A stretch of 64,000 bases of DNA, from NCBI GenBank assembly GCA_902702965.1, contig CACRXP010000091.1, positions 1,052,147-1,116,146 on the forward strand, in the 5' to 3' direction. Below the pieces are notes generated by a model. The model was given only the letters and a program-made list of their open reading frames with translations. It was not told where the DNA came from and did not search any database. This document shows positions 40,910 through 52,339 of the stretch, one piece after another. Positions within the stretch are counted from its first letter, which is position 1, and each line of letters begins with the position of its first letter. This DNA comes from Spirometra erinaceieuropaei (Eukaryota > Platyhelminthes > Cestoda > Diphyllobothriidea > Diphyllobothriidae). Position numbers and translations under genes: made by a program.

Positions 40910-42645
40910 GCCGCAGAGTCATACATTCTTCCTCCTTTCCCCCTCTACCCTCCAATATTCTTCTGGGAAGAGGTAATATCTACATATATAAGCTCGCGGA
41001 AAGGTCGACCTCTCTCTCTCGCATGAGCTACTGATTAGGTAGGGAAGTCGAGCGCAGTGTCTGCTGTTGAGTGAATGACTCTGTATAAACGTATCACACA
41101 CGACACGCACCCCAGCTCGGCCGACACACGTCATGAACCAGTACTGTTCCCTTTTGACTCAGAGCAACAAATAGCATTCTTAGGGGGAGGGGGGGGGAGC
41201 GATATCCACAAGCCAGTCCAAACCGCTTTTGTGTGCCCGCATCCGTTTCTACCGAAATTAGACTATTCGGGCACTTTTTTCCGTCCTGAGGGCTACTGCA
41301 ACACATTAAATGTCGCGGTATGCTACAGGTGTCAACGGCGGTCCGAGCACATGGGGGCAGGAGGACAAATAAAACTCACTTCGGTGTCGACAAAAGCTCT
41401 CGTCTGTTTGTTCGTAGACGCGCAGGGGTTAATTGCGGCCTCAGTGCAATGCTTGCTTAACTCAGTGGCAGTTACCGGAGGGCCTAATCAAGTCAGATGA
41501 TGGAGCGCAGACGCACTCTGGTCGGAACGCGGTGCAGTGAAGGCGAGACGGCTAATTGGGGTGTCTGTGTTTACAGGTTGATGGGTGGGTTATTATCGCC
41601 GAGACGGCAGCACGTGAACACCAGGCGGGCGTATCATGAGTCACGATAATTGCAGCGCCAGAGGGACTAAGGACAGAGTTCAACTGTCACGGCGACCAAC
41701 GTTTCAATGTGCTGAAATCCTGTTTTTGTTTGCCGATCTGACACTACCATCAGTGGTGAGAAAGGATACGCTAAATTAGCAGGATGTAGTCACAGGTGTC
41801 CTTTATGTTTCAGCTTCCAAGGTTATTCGAGGTTTTTTGAAACAGTACACCTCAGCGTGCGTCAGAACATCGTGCTTTAAAAATTGACGCAAAAGACTGG
41901 AAGCGGTGCTCATGACGTTCCAGAATTCTGTCTCCCTTTCCGTGTTTGCATTGTTAAGTCAAACAAAAAAATACAAGAATGACCGGTTCAAAGCTCATAT
42001 TCTTCTCCTAGTTGAGATACTACGACACTTTTTGCATCAGCTGATTATCGAGGGCCCGGAGTTCCCTTTCAATACTTTCGCAGTAAAAGAAATCGGAAAA
42101 ACTGAGTTCTTTTTTATTTCCCTTTCTGACCTTGAACTCTTCCGTTGTTTTAAATGATCCCAACTCTAGCCACAACATTCAAAACGGCACGTAATCTGGC
42201 GACCCCAGACCCCCGCCACTGTTCTCGTCTTCTTCACTGTGGCACCCTTGTGAGCCTATTTCTTTTTAAAGATAGACTAGTCTGTTCTAATGGAGCTTGT
42301 TAGGCTCCTCCTTGGTGGAGGATATTTTTGACAGGCTTAAAAGGACCTAAGGAAAGTAATGGGTTTTGATTTTACAATTTTGAATTGAAGAGCGAACTGA
42401 GATGCATTTGGAGGAGGGATTAAATCAGGCGGAAGGATTCAGGCTGATTTGTAAATCTCCTTACCTAAGGCTCTAAAGGCGTGGGAGAGGATGCAATTTA
42501 GCAGGATGTAAGGCATTAGTGCAGACGCTGGCGTTTAGACGAGGAGTCTTTCGACAAGAAGATATTTTGTCGATTGGCACGGGGATGCGCTCCCCCCTCC
42601 CTCCGTATTACAGGGGATCTTGACCCAAAATTCAGGACTGGATTG
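40910..42645. other. No recognisable gene
   Basis: A 141-codon plus frame (41075-41500) and a shorter one at 41906-42157 show no domain I recognise. A G-tract occurs at 41190-41200. Confidence 0.35.
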
Positions 42646-42654
42646 CGAGGCTTT

Positions 42655-42730
42655 TAGGTAAGGGTTATAAGGGTTAGTGTTGGGGATAGGGCTGAGTTGA
42701 GAAGGTTTAGGGGTAGAGTCAAAGTTAGGA
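42655..42730 (+). repeat. Short telomere-like stretch
   Basis: TAAGGGTTATAAGGGTTAGT and GGTTTAGGGGTAGAG are degenerate TTAGGG-type words. The sequence just right of it (about 42735-42790) resembles 51375-51425, so this too sits in a dispersed repeat. Confidence 0.5.
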
Positions 42731-42882
42731 CAGAGGAATACGGGAACCTCCCAATGACTTAGCGCGAGGTCGCCTGTATTATGGAGGAGGTCAGTATTCT
42801 TGTGTATTGAAGTATTTTGCTTTACAGGACAGAGGCTGAATTAAGTGATTGGTTTGGTGTTTTTACTGACAGGCTTCTGATT

Positions 42883-44255
42883 CTCCTAGCCCGTCGCAAG
42901 AAATGTTTCAAACATATCAAATTTTTGCGGACTTCTGCCAAAACGATGTCAATTTCCAGGAGAGTTCGGGGTAAACGACCGTTGCGGATCACGCCTCGAC
43001 GATGGGCTCGCGCGAGAGTACGATACGTATGTCGACGCCAGATCGGTATATCGATTGGCTGAGTTCTGCTCCAAAGCTCAGACGTCAATCAATTTTGGAT
43101 TTGTCTTGGCTCCGATGTCAATGACTATCTTGACGACTGCGAAATTAAATTCGTGAGTCGTTTCAGAGTTGTGGGCAGCCAACTGGGATAATTCTTCACC
43201 ACGTCGCACAGCTAGCTTGTTTTCATGTCTGCGCGGTTGGAGCTCGCAGTCAGTCCAGCCTGTGTAGAGGCAGAAGCAGTTTAGGCATAGGATGCGATAC
43301 ACTACCCCAGACTGCTCCTTCCTTTTTACTCAGCCTTTGATCATTATTGCCCTCCTGTGCACGGTAGCTTTGGGCCGAGATGCAATTACAACGCCTAGTC
43401 TCGTAGCAATGCTCTCAATCACTCAATGAAACGTTCCCAGGCCATATCATGCGTGTGGACTTAATTCAGATCATCCGGAATGGCAGGCACTTAGGCCTCG
43501 GCTTGTAAACTCTGGCTATCACAGTTTGAATGAACTTTACAAGCAACAGTGACAACTGAGGCCGGGGATTATTCACGGAACAATTGTATTGACACAACCA
43601 GACCTTCCCAAATTGCTTGAAGTTTCTGGAGGAGGCTTGGAGTGTGAATGTCACATGTTTTGACGGGAAACAGTCCGCATCGGCTGTTCACCGCTACTGT
43701 CGATTTGCACCCATAGGTAAAGAAAACAAGAATTTCTCTATCGCACAGTCACTGGAGACGAGAAATGCTGTCTCATCGTCCACGTGCAGGAAAGAAGATG
43801 AGGGTGGGCGAACAACATCGCGACCCAAACAGGATATTCATCCTCGAACAATCGCGCCTCGCATGTGGCGAGACTTGGAGGGCGCAGTCCCTCACGAAAT
43901 ACTTAAGAAAAACCAGATGGCAAACAGAGAGTTCCACCTAATACAACTGCGTTGCTCGCATGAAACTTTGTAGTATATTCGAGCCTACTGTCAAGGCCAA
44001 CCGAATTTGCGACATGACAACGCCCGACCACACACGGTCCAACTCGTAGAAGTGGCCATCTCTTAACTCGACAGGGCAGTTCTGCTACATCCGCCCTACA
44101 AATGGTTGACGTTGCAATCAACAATGATGGCGGCCTTGAGAACTTAGATGCTACAGGCGAACGGTGACGGTGGCCTTGTAGGGCAGAAAAAATGCCTTCG
44201 AATAGTAACGTGACACTTGAAACAAGAGAGTTAATTGGCGAGAAAGATATGTTTG
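42883..44255. repeat. Composite GIY-YIG + mariner block, copy 1 (inverted duplicate of 53733-55065)
   Basis: The whole block matches 53733-55065 in reverse complement, from CTCCTAGCCCGTCGCAAG at the left to the GAGAGTTAATTGGCG...GATATGTTT end at the right. Identity is high but with scattered changes and small indels. It contains a PLE-type GIY-YIG remnant on the minus strand and a mariner-type transposase remnant on the plus strand. Confidence 0.85.
43010..43320 (-). pseudogene. GIY-YIG nuclease remnant (PLE type)
   Basis: Minus-strand MYRILCLNCFCLYTGWTDCE matches the Y-R-I ... Y-T-G core of GIY-YIG nucleases, followed by HENKLAVRRGEELSQLAAHN, HEFNFAVVKIV and TNPKLIDV, the conserved remainder. 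A frame break near 43080 precedes the final PSAY/DLP-like end. No RT is attached. Remnant of a PLE. Confidence 0.75.
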
Positions 44256-44260
44256 CAATT
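43600..44260 (+). pseudogene. Tc1/mariner-type transposase remnant
   Basis: In shifting plus frames: FLYRTVTGDEKC (about 43735-43770), the first catalytic Asp box of mariner transposases; then RHDNARPHT (about 44010-44040), the second catalytic box; then VLLHPPYKW, matching the LPHPPYSPDLAPSD region with damage; then VGQKKCLRIV. Multiple frameshifts and stops. No terminal inverted repeats could be defined. Confidence 0.8.
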
Positions 44261-44695
44261 GACCGCAATCACATGCTAGACCATTACTTTTTGATTACCA
44301 AAATTTTGCGGAAAATGAACTATTTGCATTTTGTCACAGAATATGATCTGGTCACCCCACCTTTCAAATGACTCTTGATGAAGACGCCTTATTTGCTGGA
44401 AAAGTCTGAAAAAAAACGATAATTTGCCCATGTACAAGTGGCTTTTAGGGGAGGGCAGTTATAGGATACAAGTTTATTTTATTAGAGTTGTCCAATGTGT
44501 ATACATTCTGTAAATTGCACCTTCAAGAGCGCAGTGTCTTGTGACCTAGAACCCACGGAGGGTTTTTTAACAAAAGCCGCCGATAGTTGATCCCACTTGA
44601 TTAATACCATATGGTTATCTACTAAGACAGTTTTAGTAGCTGCTATTACGCTGGGTTAACATGCATCACGTGTTTGGACCTTCCTTACTATTTTA
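44260..44695. other. No recognisable feature
   Basis: No gene or repeat seen. Confidence 0.45.
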
Positions 44696-44698
44696 ATT

Positions 44699-45090
44699 CA
44701 GCGAGTGTCTGCGCCTCGAGGGCGGGAACGCTTATAGGCCAACCTCGGTTGCATCAGTTACCAGTTCCCACGCTCTTCCCTGTCAGTGTTCCGAGTCCTC
44801 CTTCCGCCTTCTTTGTTATCGCAAGTCCAGCGAGTGGCTGAGTATTGCTAAGATGGTGTGGAACTCCATCGGTTCCACTATATTGGCCGTGCACGCGAAT
44901 TAACACGCGGCCCCCACTGTGGCATTCCAGTTGTGATTGCACCCTCCTTTTTCTATTACTCCAGCGAGTGGCTTTGTCGCGGGGGGAGGTGTGTGCACAC
45001 GTCGCCTTCGGTTACACCAAGCGTCGGTTCACACGCGCTTCCCTGCGCGTGTTTCGAGCTCCGCTTGCTCCTTCCTTCCCTTCCTAATCC
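44699..45090. repeat. ~130-bp tandem repeat, three diverged units
   Basis: Unit starts at about 44699, 44828 and 44963 share CCAGCGAGTGGCT, then a CGTGTG/CACACG-rich middle, CGGTT-CA-CA, CGCTCTTCCCTG-like and TTCCGAG/TTTCGAGCTCC words. A fourth start (TCCAGCAAATG) at 45088 is the end of the array. Confidence 0.6.
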
Positions 45091-45094
45091 AGCA

Positions 45095-45880
45095 AATGTT
45101 TAAGTTAGGAAAAATTGTTTTAGTTAGCGAACCATATGGCATCAACCAAGTTGGGGGCCAAACCTAGTCCAAAGACCCTGTATCAATGCCATGACTTAAT
45201 GCATTTCAGCAAAACTAGTGAATAAGACCTTAGTCTCGTAGAAGCATTTATTCGGGCCCTTTAGCTAACCCACCCAAGCTCCATGTGGGTTTACTCTCAT
45301 TCCACCAGATCGCGTCACGGTGACAAAACCCAACCGCATACAAGCTAAACCTGACCTCGGGACCGGATAATGATCTCTCCCAGACTTTTTTGTAGACCCT
45401 CCATCCGACTCCCCTTCAGTCAGACCCGCAGTTTGTTGTTTTCGATCTGATTGGGTTTTTAACTGCCTATCACGGGACCCGTAAAGTGCGCGACCGCACC
45501 AACCCGGGGAGGGACGAGGGGAGTGCTGGTTGAAATTTATTGATTCTCTTCGGTTTTAGAATGGGCGACTGCACACTACTGTACAGGTAACTAGAGTGTC
45601 CAATCAAAACCCTGCCTGGGGAAGAAGACGCGTAGCCAGGAAGCACATGACGCGGGGCAGCCGTGAACCGCTGACCTATATCAGCTCCGGGTGTTCCAAA
45701 AACTAAGCTATTGCAGATGCCCTAGTGGGTAGTCATACAAATTCACTGATTCTCTTCAGTAGCCAAGACTGAACGGACGCCGAAAACCAGGAGACTGCCG
45801 ACTTCTTTCGTAGTGTTCGGTTTTTCAGGCCTCTCTGTATTCGTGTTCAACAAAATTCAGGACAAGATCTCAGTTCTTAA
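45095..45880. other. No recognisable feature
   Basis: No gene or repeat seen. Confidence 0.45.
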
Positions 45881-45885
45881 CCGTG

Positions 45886-46185
45886 GCGGGAATACAGTGT
45901 CGCAACACTTAGAATTGTCTATTCCCCCACCAGCCTGTCTTACGGGCGGACTACTACTACTACTACTTCTACTACCACTAATACTACTACTACCACCACC
46001 ACTACTACTGCTACTACTACCACTACTACCGCTGTTACTACTAATACTACTACCACTGGCGGGAATACAGTGTCGCAACACTGAAGAAAACTTTTTCCCC
46101 CGTCTACCACCACTGATACGGCGAATACTACTTATAATCCTACTATTAGTACTACTACTACTACCACCGCCACCACGGCTGCCAA
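45886..46185 (+). repeat. (TAC/ACT)n-rich tandem with a 26-bp conserved word
   Basis: GGCGGGAATACAGTGTCGCA + ACACT occurs at 45886 and again at 46058, each followed by a TAC-type trinucleotide stretch (45945-46050 and 46120-46180). A decayed third word (GAGTGTCACGACACTGG) occurs at 46247. Open frames through it encode leucine or serine runs and are not genes. Confidence 0.75.
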
Positions 46186-46284
46186 TGCTACTCTACCAAC
46201 GCTTACAGTAAGGGTAACTAACTGCAATAATACTAGCATCAGTAACGGAGTGTCACGACACTGGTATCCAACCTTAGCCGTATC

Positions 46285-46430
46285 TGTTAGGGGTTAGGGT
46301 TAGGGGTTAGTTTTAGGGATTGGGGTTGGGGTTAGGCGTTAGGGTTAGAGGTAAGGAGTTAGGGTTTAGTGCTAAGGGCTAAGGTTCGGGATTGGGCTTA
46401 GGGCTAGGGATTGGGGTTAGGCTGGGGCTT
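46285..46430 (+). repeat. Degenerate telomere-like (TTAGGG-type) array
   Basis: Dense GGGTTAGGGTTAGGGG, GGGGTTGGGGTTAGG and GTTAGGGTTAGAGG words. It follows the trinucleotide repeat and precedes a short-repeat copy. Confidence 0.7.
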
Positions 46431-46487
46431 GTCCATTGCTGGTACGGCCACGAAGTAGGATCGGACCAAATCCAGTATAAAAAACTC

Positions 46488-46642
46488 AAGGTGGGCGCCC
46501 CTCTACCACTGTACGTTCCCAATTGCAACCAACAGGTCGACGAGCCCGTGGCTCGGTGGTTGGAGGCGTTGGACTTCTAACTGACAGGTCGCGGAATCGA
46601 GCCCCAGGTGCTCCACACTTCGGGGTTGGGTATGACTGACCA
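46488..46642 (+). mobile_element. Short tRNA-like/hammerhead repeat, copy ending at the hammerhead
   Basis: Begins GGGCGCCCCTCTACCACTGT, contains the tRNA-like region with A-box-like GTGGCTCGGTGGTTGGAGGC, the ACTTCTAAC anticodon-arm word and GGTCGCGGAATCGAGCC, then ACACTTCGGGGTTGGGTATG. It stops after GACTGA, the 5' strand of hammerhead helix I. The CTGACGA core is absent. Confidence 0.8.
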
Positions 46643-46649
46643 ATTGGTA

Positions 46650-47985
46650 AAGTCTGTGGGAACTAAAGAAGGCTTCGAAGTCAGTTTCTTCTACCGTGAT
46701 AAGTAAACCCAAACCGCCCGTTTACTATCGGATTACTTCTCGAACGTAACTGAATCGAAATCTTTGTGTGGCCGCCTGCCAGCGAGCAATGAATTTCTCT
46801 CTACTCTCGAGGTAGTTTCGTTTCTTTTCGCAAAAGCAAATTTGTGTTTTTCGTGACTAAATGCCGAACACAACAGAGAAGAAGAAGAGAAAGACGCCAT
46901 TGCCAGAAATTCTTCTCAATGATTCCTAAAGCTCAAATTGCATTTGCCCAAAGTCCTGCGAACTTCGCTAAAGTTCCCTAGTTTTCACTGCCAACTGGGA
47001 AATTATGCACACAACGCCAACTGGAATCAAGCAGGGAGGTCTCTGGCCTTGTTTAAAGTGTGTGGGAAATTCTCAGAACCAGTGGTCCGTCATTCTCAGC
47101 AACGTTTTCCGTTTGCACAGGCATCGCTAGATGGGGTTAAAAATCGCAAAAATTTTGTGGAAGACTGTAGGTTTTCTATCCTTGCAGGGCTTTCTAACCT
47201 CTCCTACGCGGGTGTTTCCTGTCTTCCTTATACCTCAGTGAAAGCATTTCGGCGCCCAAGGTCGCCTGGTTTGACCTTGAAAGCAAGCCTATTTAATTGC
47301 GCTGAATGACTGAGCAAGTTTTCCAGGTGCGTCTCAAGGCCAAAGTCCAGGACCCATGTATCTTATTACTGCCGCTTACTATAGAGCACCATAATTACAA
47401 GGTGTGTCGCTGGGGTGGACTCACGGAGCCCTCAGTCTGGCTCTGCGTACTTTAACCTCCTGGGGGTAGGCTTGAGTTGCGTAGCTCCAACACACTCGCT
47501 CCTCGCTTATGACATTCAAGTCCTACGATCGTCTGTTGTCTCTGCACAAATTACGAGGTTTTAAAGCTTATACTATGGCGACAGGTGGAATCGCGCACAA
47601 AACAGTAAGCGTAGGCAAAGCACATCATAAAACAAGTCCCCGTATGGACCCTACTAATCCGATTCTGCGAACAAACACCTAAAATTTTGTCTACCAGTCG
47701 CTGAAACCGAGTTGAGATTTTGGTGACACCTCAGACGATAATGATTGTTGCTCGCTTTCATTGGGTGAACGACCTCGAAAGTGGTAAGTTCAACAGCATG
47801 CTTACCGCATTCATTGCCTTGCACTATAATGGTTCAGCCGAAAATTCTGAGTTTGAATGCATGAAGCAGCGTAGGCCAAAAGCCACAGAAGGACACGTGG
47901 CAACTATACACGGCAAAGTCATGGGAATTTACCTCCGCTGTTACGGTACAGTATTTAACCATACTAACGTACAGTAGGTGGGCTA
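46650..47985. other. No recognisable gene
   Basis: A 123-codon plus frame (46938-47309) and an 85-codon frame (47720-47977) have no domain I recognise. If a host gene exists in this window, this interval is one of few places without repeats. Confidence 0.35.
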
Positions 47986-47989
47986 GCTC

Positions 47990-48255
47990 ATGAAATGTCA
48001 ACCGAAATTTCGAAATGCGTTTTCGTTTCGAAAAGATTAATTAAGTGGTGTTGTAAAACTAATCATCATACAGCAAAACTCTATAATGATCTAGTTACCT
48101 CAGAGTCTCTTCTTTCGAATGAACTTATTTCCGACTGCATGCAAGACCTATACTCTGCAAAAAATGACTACTTAAGTAGCACGCAATTTTCTCATTGATT
48201 GTCGATGTCCCTAAAAGTTCAATAATATTTCATGGGAAACAGGACATTTCGTTTA
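47990..48255. repeat. Foldback family arm (left side)
   Basis: CATGAAATGTCAACCGAAAT, TGCGTTTTCG and TGACTACTTAAGTAGCA, CTCATTGATTGTCGATG match the outer extension plus arm of the foldback family in reverse order to 37.35 kb. A partial right arm lies at 50.69-50.96 kb, so the pair may bracket an expanded, interrupted copy. Confidence 0.55.
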
Positions 48256-48259
48256 ATAT

Positions 48260-48650
48260 CGCGATCCTAGTCAACTGGAGTCATCATAACCGCACTCACG
48301 ATCGGTGGATTCTGGACGATTTTATGATCATTGACTGCTGGGCAACTCCCGCATCCATATATAAATATATGCGTGAGTGAAGAGTGCGGCAGACACTTTG
48401 CAAGTTCGCTATCGATATGGACTAGTTTAGGTCAAGTCACGGTAACGCGTCCTCCACTCTGTGAGACACACGATGTACATCGAATGCAGTTTTGGACAAA
48501 AGTAGGTCTGCGAAATCTCAGCAATTTCTGTCTTCTAAACCGTCCATCTTTGCGTTTGTTTACATTTTTGTTCCCCTGAATTCTTCGGCATGCCTCCTGT
48601 TAGGCTTGACTGGTACTTGCCTGCAATTTGCTCCAGTTTCCGCCTAATTA
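48260..48650. other. No firm feature
   Basis: 48375-48480 has words reminiscent of the GC-rich dispersed repeat (GAGTGCGGCAGACACTTTGC, AAGTTCGCTATCG) but is too degraded for a firm call. Confidence 0.3.
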
Positions 48651-48655
48651 TTACA

Positions 48656-48728
48656 GTCGCCAGAATGGCATTACCGACAAAGACAAGGCAGACTGGATTG
48701 GCCATTTCTGGCTTATTAGCTGTCGTGG
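48656..48728 (-). mobile_element. Short-repeat fragment (hammerhead half and tail)
   Basis: Minus strand starts within the hammerhead (ACGACAGCTAATAAGCCAGA), continues AATGGCCAATCCAGTCTGCC and ends with the tail GTAATGCCATTCTG. The 5' limit is inside the conserved core. Confidence 0.75.
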
Positions 48729-48734
48729 AATTCA

Positions 48735-49290
48735 CGTACGGTACTCGAGTAACAGATGTTGAAGTGGCCACCAGTTTCCCCAGCCGTTATGAAAGGATTA
48801 GCTTCAGCAATCTCGTCAAGGTCAATCTGGACTGTGTTCATCTGCCATTAACTCCTTGTCTCGTCCCATTTCTCAAGTGAAAAACCACTCTACGTATGTT
48901 CGTTCAGTCAGCACACTAAGAGAATGCAAATGCTCTGAACGTGTTTCGTTGCTGGGCTAGCATATCTACTAGGCTTTCTAGCTGAATCGAATATGGGGTA
49001 GAGGTCATAGGCAAATCCGACAGCGGATTTCGCGTATCCCAGAAAAGTTATTGCTGATCGAAACAGACAGGTAATACATTACTACATTCTATTTAATATC
49101 TTCATTTCAAAAGTTGGAATGAACTTTCACTCCAACCTCGCGACATCTGGTGCGAGGTTTCGTCGGATGACAGGATGTCCGTGGAAAGTGAGCCAAAATA
49201 GCTCAAAACTGGAGACCAAGAGTCGTATGAACTGCGTAACGAGGTCACCTAACCAAGGAAAGGCAGTGACGCAAATGCAGCCGATCAAAC
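48735..49290. other. No recognisable feature
   Basis: No gene or repeat seen. Confidence 0.45.
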
Positions 49291-49296
49291 CTTTGG

Positions 49297-49494
49297 TAGG
49301 CGGGGCTCACCGATGGTTCTTACGGAATTCACTCGTTCCGTTGCGTCTTACGGGCTCTCTCTTGAGCCCAACCAGCAGCCGCACAGCAGCACATGGTATA
49401 GGCAGAATACCATTACCGACAAAGACGAGGGAGACTGGAATGGCCATTTCTGGCTTATAAGCCGTCGTCAGCCAGTCATACCCAACCCCGAAGT
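49297..49494 (-). mobile_element. Short tRNA-like/hammerhead repeat, minus half of inverted pair
   Basis: Contains, on the minus strand, the hammerhead (49433-49477), the tail, then the head of the next unit: GCTGCTGTGCGGCTGCTGGT, hairpin TGGGCTCAAGAGAGAGCCC, AACGGAACGAGTGAATTCCG and GGTGAGC. Tail-to-head order again shows joined units. Confidence 0.85.
49433..49477 (-). ncRNA. Hammerhead ribozyme-like fold in short repeat
   Basis: Minus strand: helix I GACTGG/CCAGTC is perfect; core CTGACGA and GAAA intact; helix II GGC/GCC with loop TTATAA-like; helix III ATGG/CCAT; cleavage position ATT. The C-A mismatch at the helix II base is present. Confidence 0.6.
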
Positions 49495-49693
49495 GTATAT
49501 TTGCGATCGAAACCGACAGGGCAACGGGCTTGTGGCCCAGTGGTTTGAGACGCTGGACTCCTAACCAACAGGTCGCGAGTTCGAGCCTCGGGTGTTCAAC
49601 ACTTCGGGGTTGGGTATGACTGGCTGACGACGGCTAATAAGCCAGAGATGGCCATTCCAGTCTCCCTTGTCTTTATCGGTAATTCTATTCTGA
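49495..49693 (+). mobile_element. Short tRNA-like/hammerhead repeat, plus half of inverted pair
   Basis: Has GCGATCGAAACCGACAGGGC, tRNA-like TTGTGGCCCAGTGGTTTGAG, ACTCCTAACCAACAGG, GTCGCGAGTTCGAGCCTC, then hammerhead 49618-49662 and tail. In this copy GAAA reads GAGA, so cleavage is not expected. Confidence 0.85.
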
Positions 49694-49699
49694 TTAAAC

Positions 49700-50090
49700 C
49701 TTTGCTGCAAAAGTCTTGCAACAATTAGCTAAAGTGGTAATACCACCCAGCTAGCGCGTAAGTGCTCTAGAGGAATGTCCCTGGCACGCCTGTCCTGTCT
49801 TGATGAAACGCATAAAGCAAAATTATCTAATGTGCCCTCTAATTGGCTTAGACCTGGGGTCGAATTGACAGCAAACATTTACTAAAGTTCTCATAATCTA
49901 GAAAAAAAATAATACGACTCGGGATGAATATTAACCAGCATAAACCGATAATACTTTATTAGGTCATATTAACTGTCTCTGTTTCGGAAATAAAAACGAA
50001 TTTTCCTCCAAACACGAAATATCAAAGCAACTTCGGAGTACTTTCACGTACTTTTCTTCGTAATTTTCACTTTGGATCATCCACTGGTTA
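49700..50090. other. No recognisable feature
   Basis: AT-rich; no gene or repeat seen. Confidence 0.45.
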
Positions 50091-50094
50091 TTGA

Positions 50095-50400
50095 CGAGTT
50101 ACCTATTAGGTTCACGGAGGGGTCCTACGCGGTTTTGACCGTGTTGACTTCGTATTCGGACGTCGGCTGACTGATATCGACTACGCGGACAATGTCGCTT
50201 TGCTAGCCTCAAGCCTGTGTGACCTACAGTTTTTGGCGTCACCGGTGGATGGAGTCGCCAAATCGGTTTATTTATTCATGGACACTAAAAAGACCTGTGT
50301 TTTCTAGTTGCATCCCTGACCAGGCGAAGGTGCCTCTGGGATTGACGGCCGTCAATCTTGGGAAGTAGATAGTTTTTAATAACTCGAGACGAAGCAGCAA
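50095..50400 (+). pseudogene. Decayed LINE reverse transcriptase fragment, third copy
   Basis: With frameshifts: DIDYADNVALLASSLCDLQ (motif C, YADD changed to YADN), then VDGVAKSVYLFMDTKKTCVF and a CIP/DQ-like word, GIDGRQSWEVDSF. Same family as the fragments at 2.9 and 3.3 kb. Loss of the second catalytic Asp and the stops mark it dead. Confidence 0.65.
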
Positions 50401-50689
50401 CCAAATACATGGAGAATCCGTCTATATGTAAGTTTTCCTCTAAAATATACGAGGGGATCTACATCCATTGCACAATTTTGTGAGCTATATATGTCGGCTT
50501 CCTTAAAACATATAGGAAGACAGAATTTTCCCCGAATAGAAAGTGTACTATTTGTATTTGGGAAACCCTCAACGACAGGGCAATGACAGACCGCCTTGAA
50601 ACTTTTTGGCGACTGAGGAACATTTTTACAACTCAAATATACCTTTTATTCGAAAAAATCTGAAAAAGATGTAAATTATTGCGAAATTA

Positions 50690-50960
50690 GCACAGAAAAG
50701 AAAATTGTTGTTTATGCCTTCCATCAAATGTAACTGGATTTAAAAGAACATTTGAATTCAATGAGAAACTCTAGCTACTTAGATTGGCATTTTAGCGAGT
50801 TCGATTTTTGCAGGCGGTCGGAAAGACGTGTATTCAAAAGCGGGCATCCTGATGTGACCGAAATATTTTGAAATTGAGCTACACGAAAACCAATATCACA
50901 ACGCCACCAAAGAATATTTTTCGAGCCAAAATCGCATTCCCGAACTTTGGGCTGAGTTGC
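50690..50960. repeat. Foldback family arm (right side)
   Basis: GCAGGCGGTCGGAAAGACGT, ATTCAAAAGCGGGCATCCTG and ATGTGACCGAAATATTTT match the right arm near 37270-37330, followed by the outer-extension words AAAATCGCATTCCCGAAC. Confidence 0.55.
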
Positions 50961-50964
50961 GCTA

Positions 50965-51820
50965 CCTACTGCAGCTCTGACATTAGGAAGATTGCAGAAA
51001 ATTGGCTAAAATCCCCTGCCGAAGTGTTGTTTTTCCATCAGGTGATCTGCTTCGACTTGATTTTGCACACTGACTCAGACGGTTCCTTCAGTGGGACGTT
51101 TGGATCACGCCGAATGACCTTGATGCACATGGGAATAAATGACCTCCCCCCCCTCCCTCCCCCGAATGATTTCATCAGCACGCATAGCAAGTTAGGACAC
51201 AAGTAGCATTGGACAGATTGAAGCAAATAGATCTACTGTTTGTCATCCACTGCCAAGTTTGGCAAGTTTACTTCAACCAACATCAGTGAGATACGCAAGC
51301 GGGTCGAACAGGGGAGAAGGTACACCCGGTATTACAGGGGCCCTTGCGCTGAATCACAGGGGGTGTGGGCACGGGAATAGGTAGCCCCGGAAATTTAGCG
51401 CAAACTCGTCTGTAGTACGGAGAGGTTCCTATTTCCGTGCCCAACTCTCAGGAGTGTAGAAAAATTGTGGTACACTTTTGAAAACGTTTGACAGAGTCCA
51501 TGTAAACAAGTACCTATCCTGTCCACCATAGTAAAGGACATGCTTTTAGGGAACGGTTTAGCTTGTCTCTGAATGATGTACATAGAAGGTTGGATTGCTG
51601 GGTCGATATCAGTCTGGAACTAGAAGGCGTTAACCTGGTGTCACCTTAACAAAATTAATGAAAACCGCAAAGCTGGCCGTGTCTCCTGTCAGGAAGTTGT
51701 TCATTCAGAAAGAAAGATCGGTCTCTGGAAAGTTGACCAGCTTGGTCCTACTTCAATGATCGGACACGTGGTCCGTGAGCGCGGTCATCATTTGCGTATG
51801 CTTATTAAATTTGGACATAG
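50965..51820. other. No recognisable gene
   Basis: 51375-51425 resembles 42735-42790 (dispersed repeat with CGGGAATA and TTAGCGC words). No gene. Confidence 0.35.
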
Positions 51821-51825
51821 TGGAG

Positions 51826-52212
51826 GGGCGCTCACCGATCCCTTCTACGGAACTCACTGGTCCCATCGTGCCTTACGGGCACTCCCTCTCTCATGCCCAA
51901 CCAGCAGCCGCTCAGCGGCGCATGATATAGGCAGAATGTTATTACCGAAAAAGACGACGCAGACTGCAATGGCCATTTCTGGCTTATTAGTCGTCATTAA
52001 CCAGTCATACCCAACCCCGAAGTGTGGAACACCCGAGGCTCGAACTCGCGACCTGTTAGTTAAAAGTCCAACGCCTCTAATCACTGGGCCACGGACCCAT
52101 TGTCCTGTCGGTTGCAATTGGGGAATATACAATGGTAAAGGGGCGATCACTGATCGTTTTTACGGAACTCATTCGTCCAGTTGTGCCTTAGGGCTCTCTC
52201 TCGAGTCCAACC
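51826..52212 (-). mobile_element. Short tRNA-like/hammerhead repeat, 1.25-unit tandem on minus strand
   Basis: The unit-head word GGTTGG + GGCT/ACTCGAGAG occurs twice on the minus strand, ending near 52212 and again near 51902, giving a unit of about 310 bp. Between them are one full set: hairpins, GCGCCCC/GATCGCCCC, tRNA-like GTGGCCCAGTGATTAGAGGC and GTCGCGAGTTCGAGCCTC, hammerhead 51962-52006, tail. The core is TTAATGA here and helix I has one mismatch, so this copy is decayed. Confidence 0.85.
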
Positions 52213-52334
52213 GTCGCGAGTTCGAGCCTCGGATGTTCCACACTTCGGGATTGGGTATGACTGGCTGACGACGGCTAAAAAGCCAGAAATGGCTATTCCA
52301 GTCTCTATTGTCTTTGTCGGTAATACCATTCTAA
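52213..52334 (+). mobile_element. Short tRNA-like/hammerhead repeat, plus half of inverted pair
   Basis: Starts in the B-box (GTCGCGAGTTCGAGCCTCGG), then the hammerhead at 52259-52303 with perfect helix I, intact CTGACGA and GAAA, loop TAAAAA, helix III TGGC/TA-T weakened, and the tail to CCATTCT. Confidence 0.85.
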
Positions 52335-52339
52335 CTTGG

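Noticed and set aside
45813..46211. A leucine-rich membrane protein
   Set aside because: The leucine run is a translation of the TAC/ACT trinucleotide repeat.
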